Assembly: GCA_031367715.1 (NCBI GenBank)
Contig: JANLQJ010000247.1
Span: 1-26,044, forward strand
Direction: 5' to 3'
Origin: JANYHF01 sp031367715
Lineage (GTDB): Bacteria > Pseudomonadota > Alphaproteobacteria > Rhizobiales > Hyphomicrobiaceae
DNA length: 26,044 bases
Shown: positions 1-6,174 of the stretch, in pieces
How positions within the stretch are numbered: position 1 is the first letter of the stretch
Layout: the number at the start of each line of letters is the position of its first letter
Notes under the pieces: generated by a model
The model's database searches: none
Told to the model about the DNA's origin: nothing
The model's input: only the letters and a program-made list of their open reading frames with translations
Made by a program: the position numbers and the translations under genes

Positions 1-192
1 GTGCTGGGCAACATCAAGAGCGCCATCACCGGCACCTACCGCGCGGTGCGCAGCCACGCCGACCGCACCCTGGCCGAGTTCGAATACCGCTTCAACCGGC
101 GCTACGACCTGGCCGCCATGATGCCCCGCCTGGCCTATGCCGCCGTCCGTACGCTGCCGATGCCGTATCGGCTGCTCATCTTGACGGAGTGA
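1..192 (+). CDS. IS1595-family (ISXO2-like) transposase, C-terminal fragment
   Basis: This is the last 63 codons of a transposase whose 5' part lies outside the window. The GTG at base 1 is just an in-frame codon, not a start. The segment reading GNIKSAITGTYRAV, then LAEFEYRFNRRYDL, then PMPYRLL before the stop is the typical tail of ISXO2-like DDE transposases (IS1595 family), where an N/H-rich stretch plus 'EF.YRFNRR' closes the catalytic domain. These enzymes cut and paste their element through short terminal inverted repeats. The reading frame is intact to its TGA, so the element may be whole, but only its right end can be seen. It lies antisense to, and inside, a zeta-toxin-like gene. 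Confidence 0.85.
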   Translation: MLGNIKSAITGTYRAVRSHADRTLAEFEYRFNRRYDLAAMMPRLAYAAVRTLPMPYRLLILTE

Positions 193-211
193 TGTGGATA
201 AGCAGGATTCC
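1..211 (+). mobile_element. Right end of an IS1595-family insertion sequence
   Basis: The element starts left of the window. The transposase stops at 192, and the interrupted zeta-toxin frame becomes recognisable from about base 212 upward. The junction therefore lies between about 193 and 215. The inward-reading sequence GGAATCCTGCTTATCC (complement of 211-196) is a candidate terminal inverted repeat. The exact border and the target duplication cannot be fixed without the other end. Confidence 0.6.
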
Positions 212-348
212 TTTTCCGCAATCTCGTCCGCATTGATATACGTGTGCCCTCGGGTCCATTCGTGCTGAAGCACCCGCCGCGTCAATGTCGTTTTTCCCGA
301 TCCGTTCGGCCCCGCCACCACAACCATCGACGGCCTTTGCTGCCCCAT
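212..348 (-). pseudogene. Zeta-toxin-like kinase, N-terminal fragment cut by the IS
   Basis: On the minus strand an ATG at 348 opens a frame reading MVVVAGPNGSGKTTLTR from residue 8. This P-loop (GPNGSGKT) and the following YINADEIA are the hallmark N-terminus of the zeta-toxin / COG4185 family of predicted ATPases. Characterised zeta toxins phosphorylate UDP-GlcNAc and poison cell-wall synthesis. After roughly 46 residues family similarity ends and the frame runs antisense through the IS1595 transposase with no stop up to the window edge. The gene is therefore interrupted by the insertion and the kinase should be inactive. Its ATG overlaps the stop of the upstream small gene by one base (TGATG), the usual translational coupling of an antitoxin-toxin pair. 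Family identification is strong for so short a piece; the toxin role is inferred. Confidence 0.75.
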
Positions 349-575
349 CAACGCCCTTCGACCGCAGTCAATTGCCGCTCACCTTCCTCATGCCACCACT
401 TCTCGACGGCCTCGCTTTCCTGCTCCAGCGTCAAATGCAGCGCCAGCACCTTGATCCCCTTAGCCGCCATCGCTCGTTGCCAAGCCACGGTGCGCCTCAC
501 GTCTTCCAACAGCGCCGCTTCTTCAGCGTCACTTGGCTCCCACTCGTTGTCCCGAAAGTCACCTGTAGTCGGCAT
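348..575 (-). CDS. Small acidic protein, probable antitoxin of the zeta-like kinase
   Basis: This encodes 75 residues, rich in Glu and Asp at the N-terminus (EWEPSDAEEAALLEDV) and largely helical in appearance, with a conserved-looking LEQESEAVEKWWHEEGE segment. I do not recognise a named family. The start at 575 was chosen because GGAG lies 8 bases upstream; a longer frame reaches 620 without a comparable ribosome site. The stop overlaps the zeta-like ATG (TGATG), so both were made from one transcript. Small acidic partners encoded directly upstream are usual for zeta/PezT-type toxins, which supports an antitoxin role by context only. The gene itself is intact although its partner is broken. 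Confidence 0.6.
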   Translation of the reverse strand: MPTTGDFRDNEWEPSDAEEAALLEDVRRTVAWQRAMAAKGIKVLALHLTLEQESEAVEKWWHEEGERQLTAVEGR

Positions 576-646
576 AGCTAATTCTCCATTTGTACCCCGA
601 TTGTGGGGCGCACGATTCACGCCGTCAAGACCGGACGCCTCCTATA

Positions 647-675
647 TTGTCCGTAATCGGATAATCGGCTAGACT
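647..675 (+). promoter_or_regulatory. Candidate sigma-70-type promoter of the 683 gene
   Basis: TTGTCC (647-652) and TAGACT (670-675) are separated by 17 bases. A tandem TAATCGG direct repeat (654-660 and 662-668) fills the spacer. Transcription would begin at or next to the GTG at 683. Each hexamer matches the consensus at four of six positions, so this is tentative. Confidence 0.35.
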
Positions 676-682
676 CCTCCCC

Positions 683-1114
683 GTGAGCGCATCCGCACCC
701 CAAGAGAACATCTACGGTCTCAACATGCTGCCGACGTTCACGCACATGGTCGATTCCGCGCTTGAAACCAACACCAACCTTCTGACGCTAATCAAGGCCG
801 CCGCAGCCAGCGCCTACCCCAGCATCACCGACAGCGACGTGGCCCGGTTCCGAAAGCTGTTCGAGGATGAGGTTATCCACCTGACCTATTACGCCCGTCA
901 GCTCGACGTGTGGCGTCAGCTCAAACTTACCCCGGCCCAGATCACCGAAATTGACCGCTTGGACGCCCTTTTGGCCCCGATCACCAAACTGGCCACCGAA
1001 GGCCTCACCCTGACGGGCGACATCCGCCAGCGCAAGCACACCTATGAGGGGTTCATCGGCAAGTCGGACGAAGAACTCGGATTGGAATTCGTGCTTCGGA
1101 TGATGAAGCCGTGA
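683..1114 (+). CDS. Hypothetical protein, accessory segment
   Basis: This encodes 143 residues starting at GTG 683. No Shine-Dalgarno sequence is visible; the bases before the start are pyrimidine-rich. A downstream ATG at 725 is an alternative start. The product appears soluble and mainly helical, with no signal peptide, membrane segment or recognisable catalytic motif; the centre reads ARFRKLFEDEVIHLTYYARQ. Codon use agrees with a real gene, and the frame lies cleanly between the antitoxin-type gene (opposite strand) and the promoter of the HigB/HigA-like pair. I do not recognise the family. By position it is cargo of the same accessory segment as the two toxin-antitoxin loci. Confidence 0.6.
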   Translation: MSASAPQENIYGLNMLPTFTHMVDSALETNTNLLTLIKAAAASAYPSITDSDVARFRKLFEDEVIHLTYYARQLDVWRQLKLTPAQITEIDRLDALLAPITKLATEGLTLTGDIRQRKHTYEGFIGKSDEELGLEFVLRMMKP

Positions 1115-1135
1115 CGGCCCAAGTCAGGCCCCCCC

Positions 1136-1164
1136 TTGACATGACTTGAGTAACTACTCATAAT
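1136..1164 (+). promoter_or_regulatory. Promoter with palindromic operator for the toxin-antitoxin operon
   Basis: A perfect -35 TTGACA (1136-1141) and a -10 CATAAT (1159-1164) are spaced 17 bases apart. A palindrome TGAGTA-AC-TACTCA (1147-1160) fills the spacer and overlaps the -10. An operator placed there would let the HTH antitoxin shut off its own promoter, as is usual for type II modules. The expected transcription start is about 1171, which is the A of the toxin ATG. Confidence 0.75.
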
Positions 1165-1170
1165 CTCTTT

Positions 1171-1545
1171 ATGGCTCGACTACCCCGCCCCGAAACGCCC
1201 CTCCGTTGGATTGCATCCAGCCGGAAGGATTATCGGGAATTTCCGGGCACGGTGCAGGACAGCTTCGGATTTGCGCTGTTCCTCGCCCAAACGGGCCAGC
1301 ACCCGCCCGACGCCAAACCCTTGCGCGGCCTCGGCTCAGGTGTCGTGGAACTGGTGGATGACTTCGACGGCGACACCTACCGCGCCGTTTACACCGTCCA
1401 GTTCGCGTCCGCGATCTACGTGCTGCACGCTTTCAAGAAAAAGTCCAAGCGGGGCATTAAAACACCCCAGCATGACATCGACTTGATCCGCCAGCGCCTG
1501 AAAGCCGCCGAGGCGCACCATAACCAAAAGGAGCCCCCGAAATGA
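1171..1545 (+). CDS. RelE/HigB-type toxin (phage-derived Gp49-like family)
   Basis: This encodes 124 residues. The pattern KPLRGLGSGVVELVDDFDGD, then TYRAVYTVQFASAIYVLHAF, then KKKSKRGIKTP is the signature of the COG4679 / Gp49-like branch of the RelE-ParE toxin fold. Members are mostly ribosome-dependent mRNA endonucleases that halt translation. The basic KKKSKRG stretch near residue 90 is the usual RNA-contact region. The toxin comes first and the antitoxin second, the HigBA gene order. No ribosome site precedes the ATG, and the promoter places the 5' end of the mRNA at the start codon, so translation is probably leaderless. The stop overlaps the antitoxin start by four bases (ATGA). Family assignment is firm; the molecular target is inferred. 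Confidence 0.88.
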   Translation: MARLPRPETPLRWIASSRKDYREFPGTVQDSFGFALFLAQTGQHPPDAKPLRGLGSGVVELVDDFDGDTYRAVYTVQFASAIYVLHAFKKKSKRGIKTPQHDIDLIRQRLKAAEAHHNQKEPPK

Positions 1546-1916
1546 CCCGCACCAAACCCGACGTTTTTGAGGGCAGCGCCAACGTCTTTGCCGACCTGGG
1601 GCTTCCCGATGCCGACACCCATTTCCTCAAGGCCAAGCTGGTCGCCGAACTCTATCGCCTGACCGGCGAGCGCAAGCTCACCCAAGCCAAGGCCGCCACC
1701 GTCATGGGTATTACGCAACCCGAAGTGTCCCGTCTGTTCAAAGGCCACTTCCGCGAATATTCGATTGAGCGGCTGCTCCGATTCCTGACCTCGTTCGACC
1801 GTGACATTGAAATCGTGTCCCGGCCGACAGCCTCGACCAGCCTGCAAGGTCAAATTTCGTTCAGCACGGCAACGGTGGCTCCCAAGGTAACCCGTGCCGC
1901 CCAAGCGAAGGGATAG
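1542..1916 (+). CDS. XRE/HigA-type antitoxin
   Basis: This encodes 124 residues, coupled to the toxin through an ATGA overlap at 1542-1545. Residues near 45-75 form a helix-turn-helix: GERKLTQAKAATVMGI followed by TQPEVSRLFKGH, the recognition helix. This is typical of the COG5606 XRE antitoxins that accompany Gp49-like toxins; the next segment, YSIERLLRFLTSFDRDIEIV, is also characteristic. The protein should bind and neutralise the toxin and repress the operon, most likely through the palindrome at 1147-1160. The C-terminal 30 residues (after RPTAS) are low in complexity and probably disordered. Both genes look intact, so this module is likely functional, unlike the zeta locus nearby. Confidence 0.88.
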   Translation: MTRTKPDVFEGSANVFADLGLPDADTHFLKAKLVAELYRLTGERKLTQAKAATVMGITQPEVSRLFKGHFREYSIERLLRFLTSFDRDIEIVSRPTASTSLQGQISFSTATVAPKVTRAAQAKG

Positions 1917-1977
1917 TCACATGACGGGCCGCGACGCCCCAAAACCACCCAAACACCCCCACCCGTTGCTGGGAAAG

Positions 1978-1997
1978 TGGTAGCTATATGGTAGCTA
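1978..1997 (+). repeat. Two direct copies of TGGTAGCTA near the tRNA
   Basis: Copies at 1978-1986 and 1989-1997 are separated by two bases, and the second contains the palindrome GTAGCTAC. They lie in the 128-base gap between the antitoxin stop and tRNA-His, where no gene is seen. This could be part of an integration or excision site, but no matching copy is present in the window. Confidence 0.4.
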
Positions 1998-2044
1998 CGG
2001 GTTTTCGGGGAAGGTTCGATTATCGGCTAAGTGTTTGATTTTAT

Positions 2045-2121
2045 TGGTACCGCCTCCCGGGCTCGAACCGGGGACCCCCAGATCCACAATCTGGTGCTCT
2101 AACCAGCTGAGCTAAGGCGGC
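2045..2121 (-). tRNA. tRNA-His (anticodon GTG), CCA encoded
   Basis: The 77-base minus-strand sequence folds as a cloverleaf. The acceptor stem GCCGCCT pairs with AGGCGGT, the D-arm is AGCTCAGCTGGTTAGAGC, the anticodon arm is CAGAT-TGTGGAT-CTG with anticodon GTG, the T-arm contains GGTTCGAGCC, and the 3' end is ACCA. Base 1 is G opposite U72, the discriminator is A73, and the base before position 1 in the gene is T, so no G-1 is encoded. This is the unusual alphaproteobacterial tRNA-His form. The gene's 3' end faces the accessory segment, as expected for a tRNA used as an integration target. Confidence 0.95.
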
Positions 2122-2186
2122 ATGGGTGAGAGAGGCGATGCCATAGCACAGTCCAAGGCGATAGGCCAAGCGTCGATGTTTCTGGG

Positions 2187-2318
2187 CAGCAGTTCTCAAT
2201 TTGGGGCACGGCGTCTGAAGTCTCGCCCGTCTCGCCACACGCAGCGGCAGTTGCACCCCGGGCGAGACAAGTCTCGCCCCTACGTTTTGGTGTCCTGCCC
2301 CCACATTGAGAATTGCTG
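2187..2318 (+). repeat. Nested inverted-repeat element
   Basis: The outer arms at 2187-2206 and 2299-2318 are 20 bases and match at 18 positions in inverted orientation. Inside, 2260-2279 is a palindrome with 9-base arms (GGGCGAGAC and its complement) around AA, and a further copy of GTCTCGCC occurs at 2220-2236. No reading frame is convincing. It resembles a REP/MITE-like extragenic element between tRNA-His and the aldo/keto reductase gene. Confidence 0.65.
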
Positions 2319-2356
2319 GTTTCTGAGCTTGCGTCGAGATAATTCGGGGACATTGA

Positions 2357-2449
2357 GGTAAATTGGGGACAGTATACTATTTCCGCGGCAGATTGCTCAG
2401 TTTGCGGAGTTGGTTGCAAAGGGAAATAGTATACTGTCCTCGATTTACC
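2357..2449 (+). repeat. Inverted repeat with GGGGACAGTATACTATTTCC-type arms
   Basis: Arms of 28 bases at 2357-2384 and 2422-2449 match at 26 positions in inverted orientation and enclose a 37-base loop. The arm core GGACAGTATACTATTTCC is itself rich in dyad symmetry (AGTATACT). Arms of this type occur as dispersed extragenic palindromes in proteobacteria, often linked to REP-associated (RAYT) transposases. No transposase gene is present here. Confidence 0.7.
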
Positions 2450-2540
2450 CCCGCGCACGGCGACTTCCGTTCCGGGAGCCGGTCGCCGTGCGATGACTTT
2501 CAGCAGCTTCGCCCACCCGTTCCCCCAGAAAGGCTTCGCC

Positions 2541-3566
2541 ATGGACTATCGCACTCTCGGCGCTTCCGGCTTCAAAGTGCCGCTGCTGTCGTTCGGCACT
2601 GGAACCTTCGGCGGCAAGGGCGACTTTTTTGCCGCCTGGGGTTCGACCGATGCCAAGGGCGCGACACGGGTCGTCGATATCTGCCTGGATGCCGGTATCT
2701 CCATGTTCGACAGCGCCGATGTCTATTCTGACGGCGAGGCCGAGCGGGTGCTGGGCGCAGCCATCAAGGGCCGCCGCGACAAGGTGCTGATTTCCACCAA
2801 GGCCACCTTCCGTTGCGGCGACGGGCCGAACGATGTCGGTTCGTCGCGCTTCCATTTGATCGCGGCGGTCGACGCCGCGCTGAAGCGTCTCGGTACCGAT
2901 TATATCGACCTGTTCCAGTTGCATGGCTTTGACGCCAAAACCCCGATCGAGGAAACCGTCAGTACGCTGGACGATCTGGTGCGCGCCGGCAAGTTGCGCT
3001 ATCTGGGGGTGTCGAATTTTTCTGGCTGGCATCTGATGAAATCGCTGGCCATTGCCGATCAACGGGGGGCCTCGCGCTATGTCGCCAATCAGGCCTACTA
3101 CTCGCTGATCGGGCGCGACTATGAGTGGGAGCTGATGCCGCTGGGGCTCGCCGAAGGCGTCGGTGCGGTGGTTTGGAGCCCGCTCGGCTGGGGCCGGTTG
3201 ACCGGCAGGATCCGGCGTGGCGCCGCGCTGCCCAAACTCAGCCGCCTGCACAAGACCGCCGATAACGGCCCGCAGATGCCCGATGACTATCTGTATAAGG
3301 TGGTTGACGCGCTGGACCTGGTCGCCAAGGAGACCGGCAAGACCGTGCCGCAAGTGGCGCTCAACTGGGTGGCGCACCGGCCGAGTGTGTCCAGCGTCAT
3401 CATCGGCGCGCGCGATGACAAGCAGCTGATGGAAAATCTGGGTGCCATCGGATGGCAATTGAGCGCTGAGCAGGTGGCTAAACTCGACGCCGCCAGCGCC
3501 GTTCCGATGGCCTATCCCTATTGGCATCAGGCGGGCTTTGCCGAGCGCAATCCGCTGCCGGCATGA
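2541..3566 (+). CDS. Aldo/keto reductase
   Basis: This encodes 341 residues of a cytoplasmic NADPH-dependent TIM-barrel oxidoreductase. The tetrad is visible: Asp57 and Tyr62 in FDSADVYSDGEAE, Lys87 in ISTKATF, and His128 in LFQLHGFD. Further family marks are GKLRYLGVSNFSGW, the NQAYYSLIGRDYE strand, AVVWSPLGWGRLTG and the cofactor-binding SSVIIGARDDKQL near the C-terminus. The start at 2541 begins the conserved MDYRTLGASGFKVP; a 16-residue upstream extension to 2493 lacks family similarity. A weak AGAAAGG lies 8-12 bases before the ATG. The gene stands alone between the repeat cluster and the convergent sigma operon. The physiological substrate cannot be read from the sequence. Confidence 0.93.
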   Translation: MDYRTLGASGFKVPLLSFGTGTFGGKGDFFAAWGSTDAKGATRVVDICLDAGISMFDSADVYSDGEAERVLGAAIKGRRDKVLISTKATFRCGDGPNDVGSSRFHLIAAVDAALKRLGTDYIDLFQLHGFDAKTPIEETVSTLDDLVRAGKLRYLGVSNFSGWHLMKSLAIADQRGASRYVANQAYYSLIGRDYEWELMPLGLAEGVGAVVWSPLGWGRLTGRIRRGAALPKLSRLHKTADNGPQMPDDYLYKVVDALDLVAKETGKTVPQVALNWVAHRPSVSSVIIGARDDKQLMENLGAIGWQLSAEQVAKLDAASAVPMAYPYWHQAGFAERNPLPA

Positions 3567-3797
3567 GCAGGTGTACCATGGCTCGAAAGATTTGACCGCT
3601 CACTATCGCCAAGTCAGTCAGAAAGCACGGCCGCGAGCCTTCGGCCAGTTTCTGGCAACCGGTCAAAATATCAGTTCGACGGAATGTTGGACGGTATCAA
3701 GTAGCAAACCTTGAAAAACGTCCTCGCCAACCGGGGACCGTCCATCCATGGATCCTCGACCGCCGCTGCGCGCCAGTGGCGCTCGCGGGCCGAGGAT

Positions 3798-3817
3798 GAC
3801 GAAACGTTCGTTTCGTC
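3798..3817 (-). terminator. Palindrome downstream of the anti-sigma gene
   Basis: A perfect dyad with 9-base arms (GACGAAACG and its complement) around TT sits 2 bases past the anti-sigma stop. A second, imperfect pairing (ATCCTCGACC against GGCCGAGGAT) flanks it on the far side. There is no long T-run, so factor-independent termination is unproven; it could instead be a REP-type repeat between the convergent genes. The remaining 3567-3797 gap shows no gene. Confidence 0.4.
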
Positions 3818-3819
3818 CC

Positions 3820-4635
3820 TCACCAGCCGCCGACGATCAACTTGCGCTCCTCGTCTGCCGACAGAGCTTCGCCCTGGCGCAGGCGTCCCGCGATGCCATC
3901 CAGCGTTTCGCTGAACTCGCCTGGGCCAGCGGTGGTGGCCGCGCCAGTGCGCGCGGGGCCCTCGAACAGCGCCTTCAATTGCCAGCCGGTGGCGGCATGA
4001 CAGGCAACACCATATTGCCGCGGACCAGATGATCCTTGCGCCTCGTATTCACGGCAAGCCGTACCGGCCTGATCACGGAAGGTTTCCACCACGCGCACGC
4101 TGAGCGAACCAGCGGCGGTCTTGACGCTCTGCTCGGCGCCGGTCTCGATCGTCGCAAGCGCGGCAACCAGGCCCGGAGCCGGCGTCAGGACGCCCAGCGC
4201 CGCTGTTTGTGAGTTGCCCTGAGCAACCGAGCCCGATTGCCCCGTGACCGGCCCAGACAACAACAGCCCGCCAGCCACGAAGGCGAGGGCCGAGGCCGCC
4301 AGCACCAGCGCCGGCACTTCCCAGTTGGACATCAAATCGCGCCAGCGGGCACGCAGCCCGACCAGCACGCCCAGGCCCTGGCCGCCAGCAGATCGTGCCG
4401 GCCCCATCGGGGTTTCCATCACGGTGCGCAACAGCCGCTCGGGCACCGGCGCCGCGGCAATGCCGTCGAACACGCGGCCAAGTCTGCGGCCTGTCAGCTT
4501 GAAGGCCGCAAGATCAGCCGCCAGGCGCGGATCGCGTGCCAGAGCCGCGCCCAGCTTGCGCTGCTCGGCCGGACTGGCCTCGCCATCGGCGACGGCCATC
4601 GCCAGGATCAACACCTCGTCCTGCACATTACCCAC
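3820..4635 (-). CDS. Membrane anti-sigma factor with surface-antigen-like outer domain
   Basis: This encodes 271 residues. The cytoplasmic N-terminus (DEVLILAMAVADGEASPAEQ) resembles other anti-sigma factors but lacks the HxxxCxxC zinc motif. One membrane span covers about 107-127. The outer part, 175-225, reads SVRVVETFRDQAGTACREYE, then PRQYGVACHAATGWQLKALF; the CREY...GxAC...GW pattern matches the 17-kDa surface antigen C-terminal domain. The product should hold the ECF sigma factor at the inner membrane and release it on an envelope signal. The start GTG 4635 has AAGGGAG 7 bases upstream and overlaps the sigma stop by 8 bases; ATG 4680 and GTG 4626 are alternatives. The gene is co-transcribed with the sigma gene just upstream. 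Confidence 0.8.
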   Translation of the reverse strand: MGNVQDEVLILAMAVADGEASPAEQRKLGAALARDPRLAADLAAFKLTGRRLGRVFDGIAAAPVPERLLRTVMETPMGPARSAGGQGLGVLVGLRARWRDLMSNWEVPALVLAASALAFVAGGLLLSGPVTGQSGSVAQGNSQTAALGVLTPAPGLVAALATIETGAEQSVKTAAGSLSVRVVETFRDQAGTACREYEAQGSSGPRQYGVACHAATGWQLKALFEGPARTGAATTAGPGEFSETLDGIAGRLRQGEALSADEERKLIVGGW

Positions 4636-5173
4636 GGCCGTTCTCCCTTGCCAATCCAAGCCCTGCAGCACCATCGTCACTACCTTCAGGCATCAGCTGC
4701 AGATGCAGCGCCTGGCGTGCCCGCGCCAGCCGGCTCATCACCGTGCCGATCGGCACATTCAAGGTCTCGGCCGCCTCCTTGTAGGAAGCGCCGTCGATAC
4801 ACACGAGTGTCAGCAGCGCCCGTTGATCGTCACTCAGCGTCTGCATCGCCTTGGCCACCGCGGCCAGGGTGAGGCGCTGGTCCGTGACATCGCGGCCATC
4901 GACACCCATGGGTTCGACCATGTCGTCGATATCCTGATGCACCCCGCGCGATTTGGCGGTGCGGCGGCGATCGAACCACAGGTTCTGCGCAATGCGAAAC
5001 ATCCAACTTTCAAACTTGGTGCCCGGCTGCCACTGGTCACGGTGGGTCAGCGCCCGCACGCAGGCATCCTGAACCAGATCGTCGGCCTGAGCGAAGTCCC
5101 CGGTCAGGCCATAGGTAAATCGCCGCAGCCGCGGCAGGAACGCCACCATGCGCTCTCTGAATTCGTCGCTCAC
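4628..5173 (-). CDS. ECF-type RNA polymerase sigma factor
   Basis: This encodes 181 residues with the usual two-domain ECF layout. Sigma-2 covers about 8-72 (YGLTGDFAQADDLVQDACVR, then KFESWMFRIAQNLWFDRRR). Sigma-4 covers about 103-158 (QTLSDDQRALLTLVCIDGAS, then YKEAAETLNVPIGTVMSRLA). It directs RNA polymerase to promoters for an envelope or stress response. GTG 5173 is chosen because it begins at SDEFRERMVAFLPRLRRF, where family similarity starts; the frame is open up to 5410, but that extension reads like non-coding sequence. It is the first gene of a coupled operon with a membrane anti-sigma factor. It is not an EcfG partner of PhyR: it has its own transmembrane anti-sigma factor and no NepR beside it. 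Confidence 0.88.
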   Translation of the reverse strand: MSDEFRERMVAFLPRLRRFTYGLTGDFAQADDLVQDACVRALTHRDQWQPGTKFESWMFRIAQNLWFDRRRTAKSRGVHQDIDDMVEPMGVDGRDVTDQRLTLAAVAKAMQTLSDDQRALLTLVCIDGASYKEAAETLNVPIGTVMSRLARARQALHLQLMPEGSDDGAAGLGLARENGRG

Positions 5174-5218
5174 CTGTTTGTCCCGCCCTTGACAGCAATA
5201 ACGTTGATGCAGGCATTC

Positions 5219-5246
5219 TATTCGCCCGCCGCCGGCAATTGTTACG
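5219..5246 (-). promoter_or_regulatory. Candidate autoregulated ECF promoter
   Basis: On the minus strand CGTAAC (5246-5241) and CGAATA (5224-5219) are separated by 16 bases, about 45 bases before the sigma start. The AAC-containing -35 and CG-led -10 resemble ECF promoters, which commonly drive their own operon. There is no experimental or comparative support. Confidence 0.3.
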
Positions 5247-5424
5247 ATTAGACCCGTGCGGGCGGTATGCCAGGCCCCGGCTGAACACGGGAGCGGCGCG
5301 GTTACGGAGAACGGCAATCGAGCATTTTTTGTGGCAGCGGTGTAACCGAACAGCGGGAAATGTGACTTGTCGATCCCGGGCCGGCGGACCATAAGAGGCG
5401 GGTTTTCCACCGGATACCGCCCGC

Positions 5425-6174
5425 TTGACCGAGCAGAAACGCGACTTCCCAGATTTTTACATCACGTCGCCGCAGCCTTGCCCCTATCTGCCGGGCCGGC
5501 GCGAGCGCAAGGTATTCACACATCTTACGTCCGACAAACCGCCCGCCGTGGTTGATCATCTGCTGCGCACCGGTTTCCGGCGTAGCCAGAACATCGCCTA
5601 TACGCCCTGTTGCGATGGCTGTAACGCCTGCGTTTCGGTCCGTGTGCTGGTGGATCAATTCGATCCCGGCCGCAGCTTTCGCCGCACCATGGAGCAGAAC
5701 CGCGACATTGTCGCACGCCGCCTGCCGGCGATGGCCAGTGGCGAGCAATATGCGCTGTTCCGGGATTATGTCGCGGCCCGCCATGGCGATGGCGGCATGG
5801 CCGACATGAGCGTCAATGACTACCGCTCAATGGTGCAGGATTCACCGCTGGATACCTCGCTGACCGAATATCGCCGGCGGCTGCCGGGCAGCCTGCCGAG
5901 CGAATTCCACAAATGGCCGCTGTTGGGCGCCGCGCTGTGCGACCGCCTGAGCGATGGGGTGTCGATGGTCTACAGCTTTTATGACAATGCGGAGGCCGAC
6001 CGCGGCCTAGGTACTTATCTCATCCTGGATCAGATCAACGAAGCGCGCCGGCTTGGCCTGCCCTACGTCTATCTGGGCTACTGGATCGATGGCTCGCGCA
6101 AGATGACCTACAAGACCCGCTTCCAGCCGCAGGAGCGTCTGACGCACAACGGATGGGTACGCGTTTCGACCTAA
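5425..6174 (+). CDS. bpt: Aspartate/glutamate leucyltransferase (Bpt)
   Basis: This encodes 249 residues, close to the usual family length. It transfers leucine from Leu-tRNA to proteins beginning with Asp or Glu, marking them for ClpS/ClpAP degradation (N-end rule). The N-terminal domain carries CPYLPGRRERKVF and the cysteine cluster YTPCCDGCNACVSVRV. The C-terminal GNAT-like part has SFYDNAEADRGLGTYLILDQ and YVYLGYWIDGSRKMTYK, both diagnostic of the ATE/Bpt family. The start is a TTG at 5425, leading directly into TEQKRDFPDFYITSP; no better ATG or ribosome site is visible. It is divergent from the sigma operon with a 250-base spacer. Identification is firm. Confidence 0.93.
   Translation: MTEQKRDFPDFYITSPQPCPYLPGRRERKVFTHLTSDKPPAVVDHLLRTGFRRSQNIAYTPCCDGCNACVSVRVLVDQFDPGRSFRRTMEQNRDIVARRLPAMASGEQYALFRDYVAARHGDGGMADMSVNDYRSMVQDSPLDTSLTEYRRRLPGSLPSEFHKWPLLGAALCDRLSDGVSMVYSFYDNAEADRGLGTYLILDQINEARRLGLPYVYLGYWIDGSRKMTYKTRFQPQERLTHNGWVRVST

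Noticed and set aside
1921..1983. 20-codon frame after the antitoxin gene
   Set aside because: It is Pro/His/Lys-rich, has no ribosome site and no family pattern; more likely non-coding sequence before the tRNA.
2445..3527. 360-codon minus-strand frame opposite the aldo/keto reductase
   Set aside because: It has the usual composition of an antisense shadow; the plus strand carries the complete catalytic tetrad.
4628..5173. Reading this sigma factor as EcfG, the PhyR/NepR target
   Set aside because: It is paired with its own transmembrane anti-sigma factor and is not adjacent to nepR; an ordinary envelope-type ECF factor fits better.
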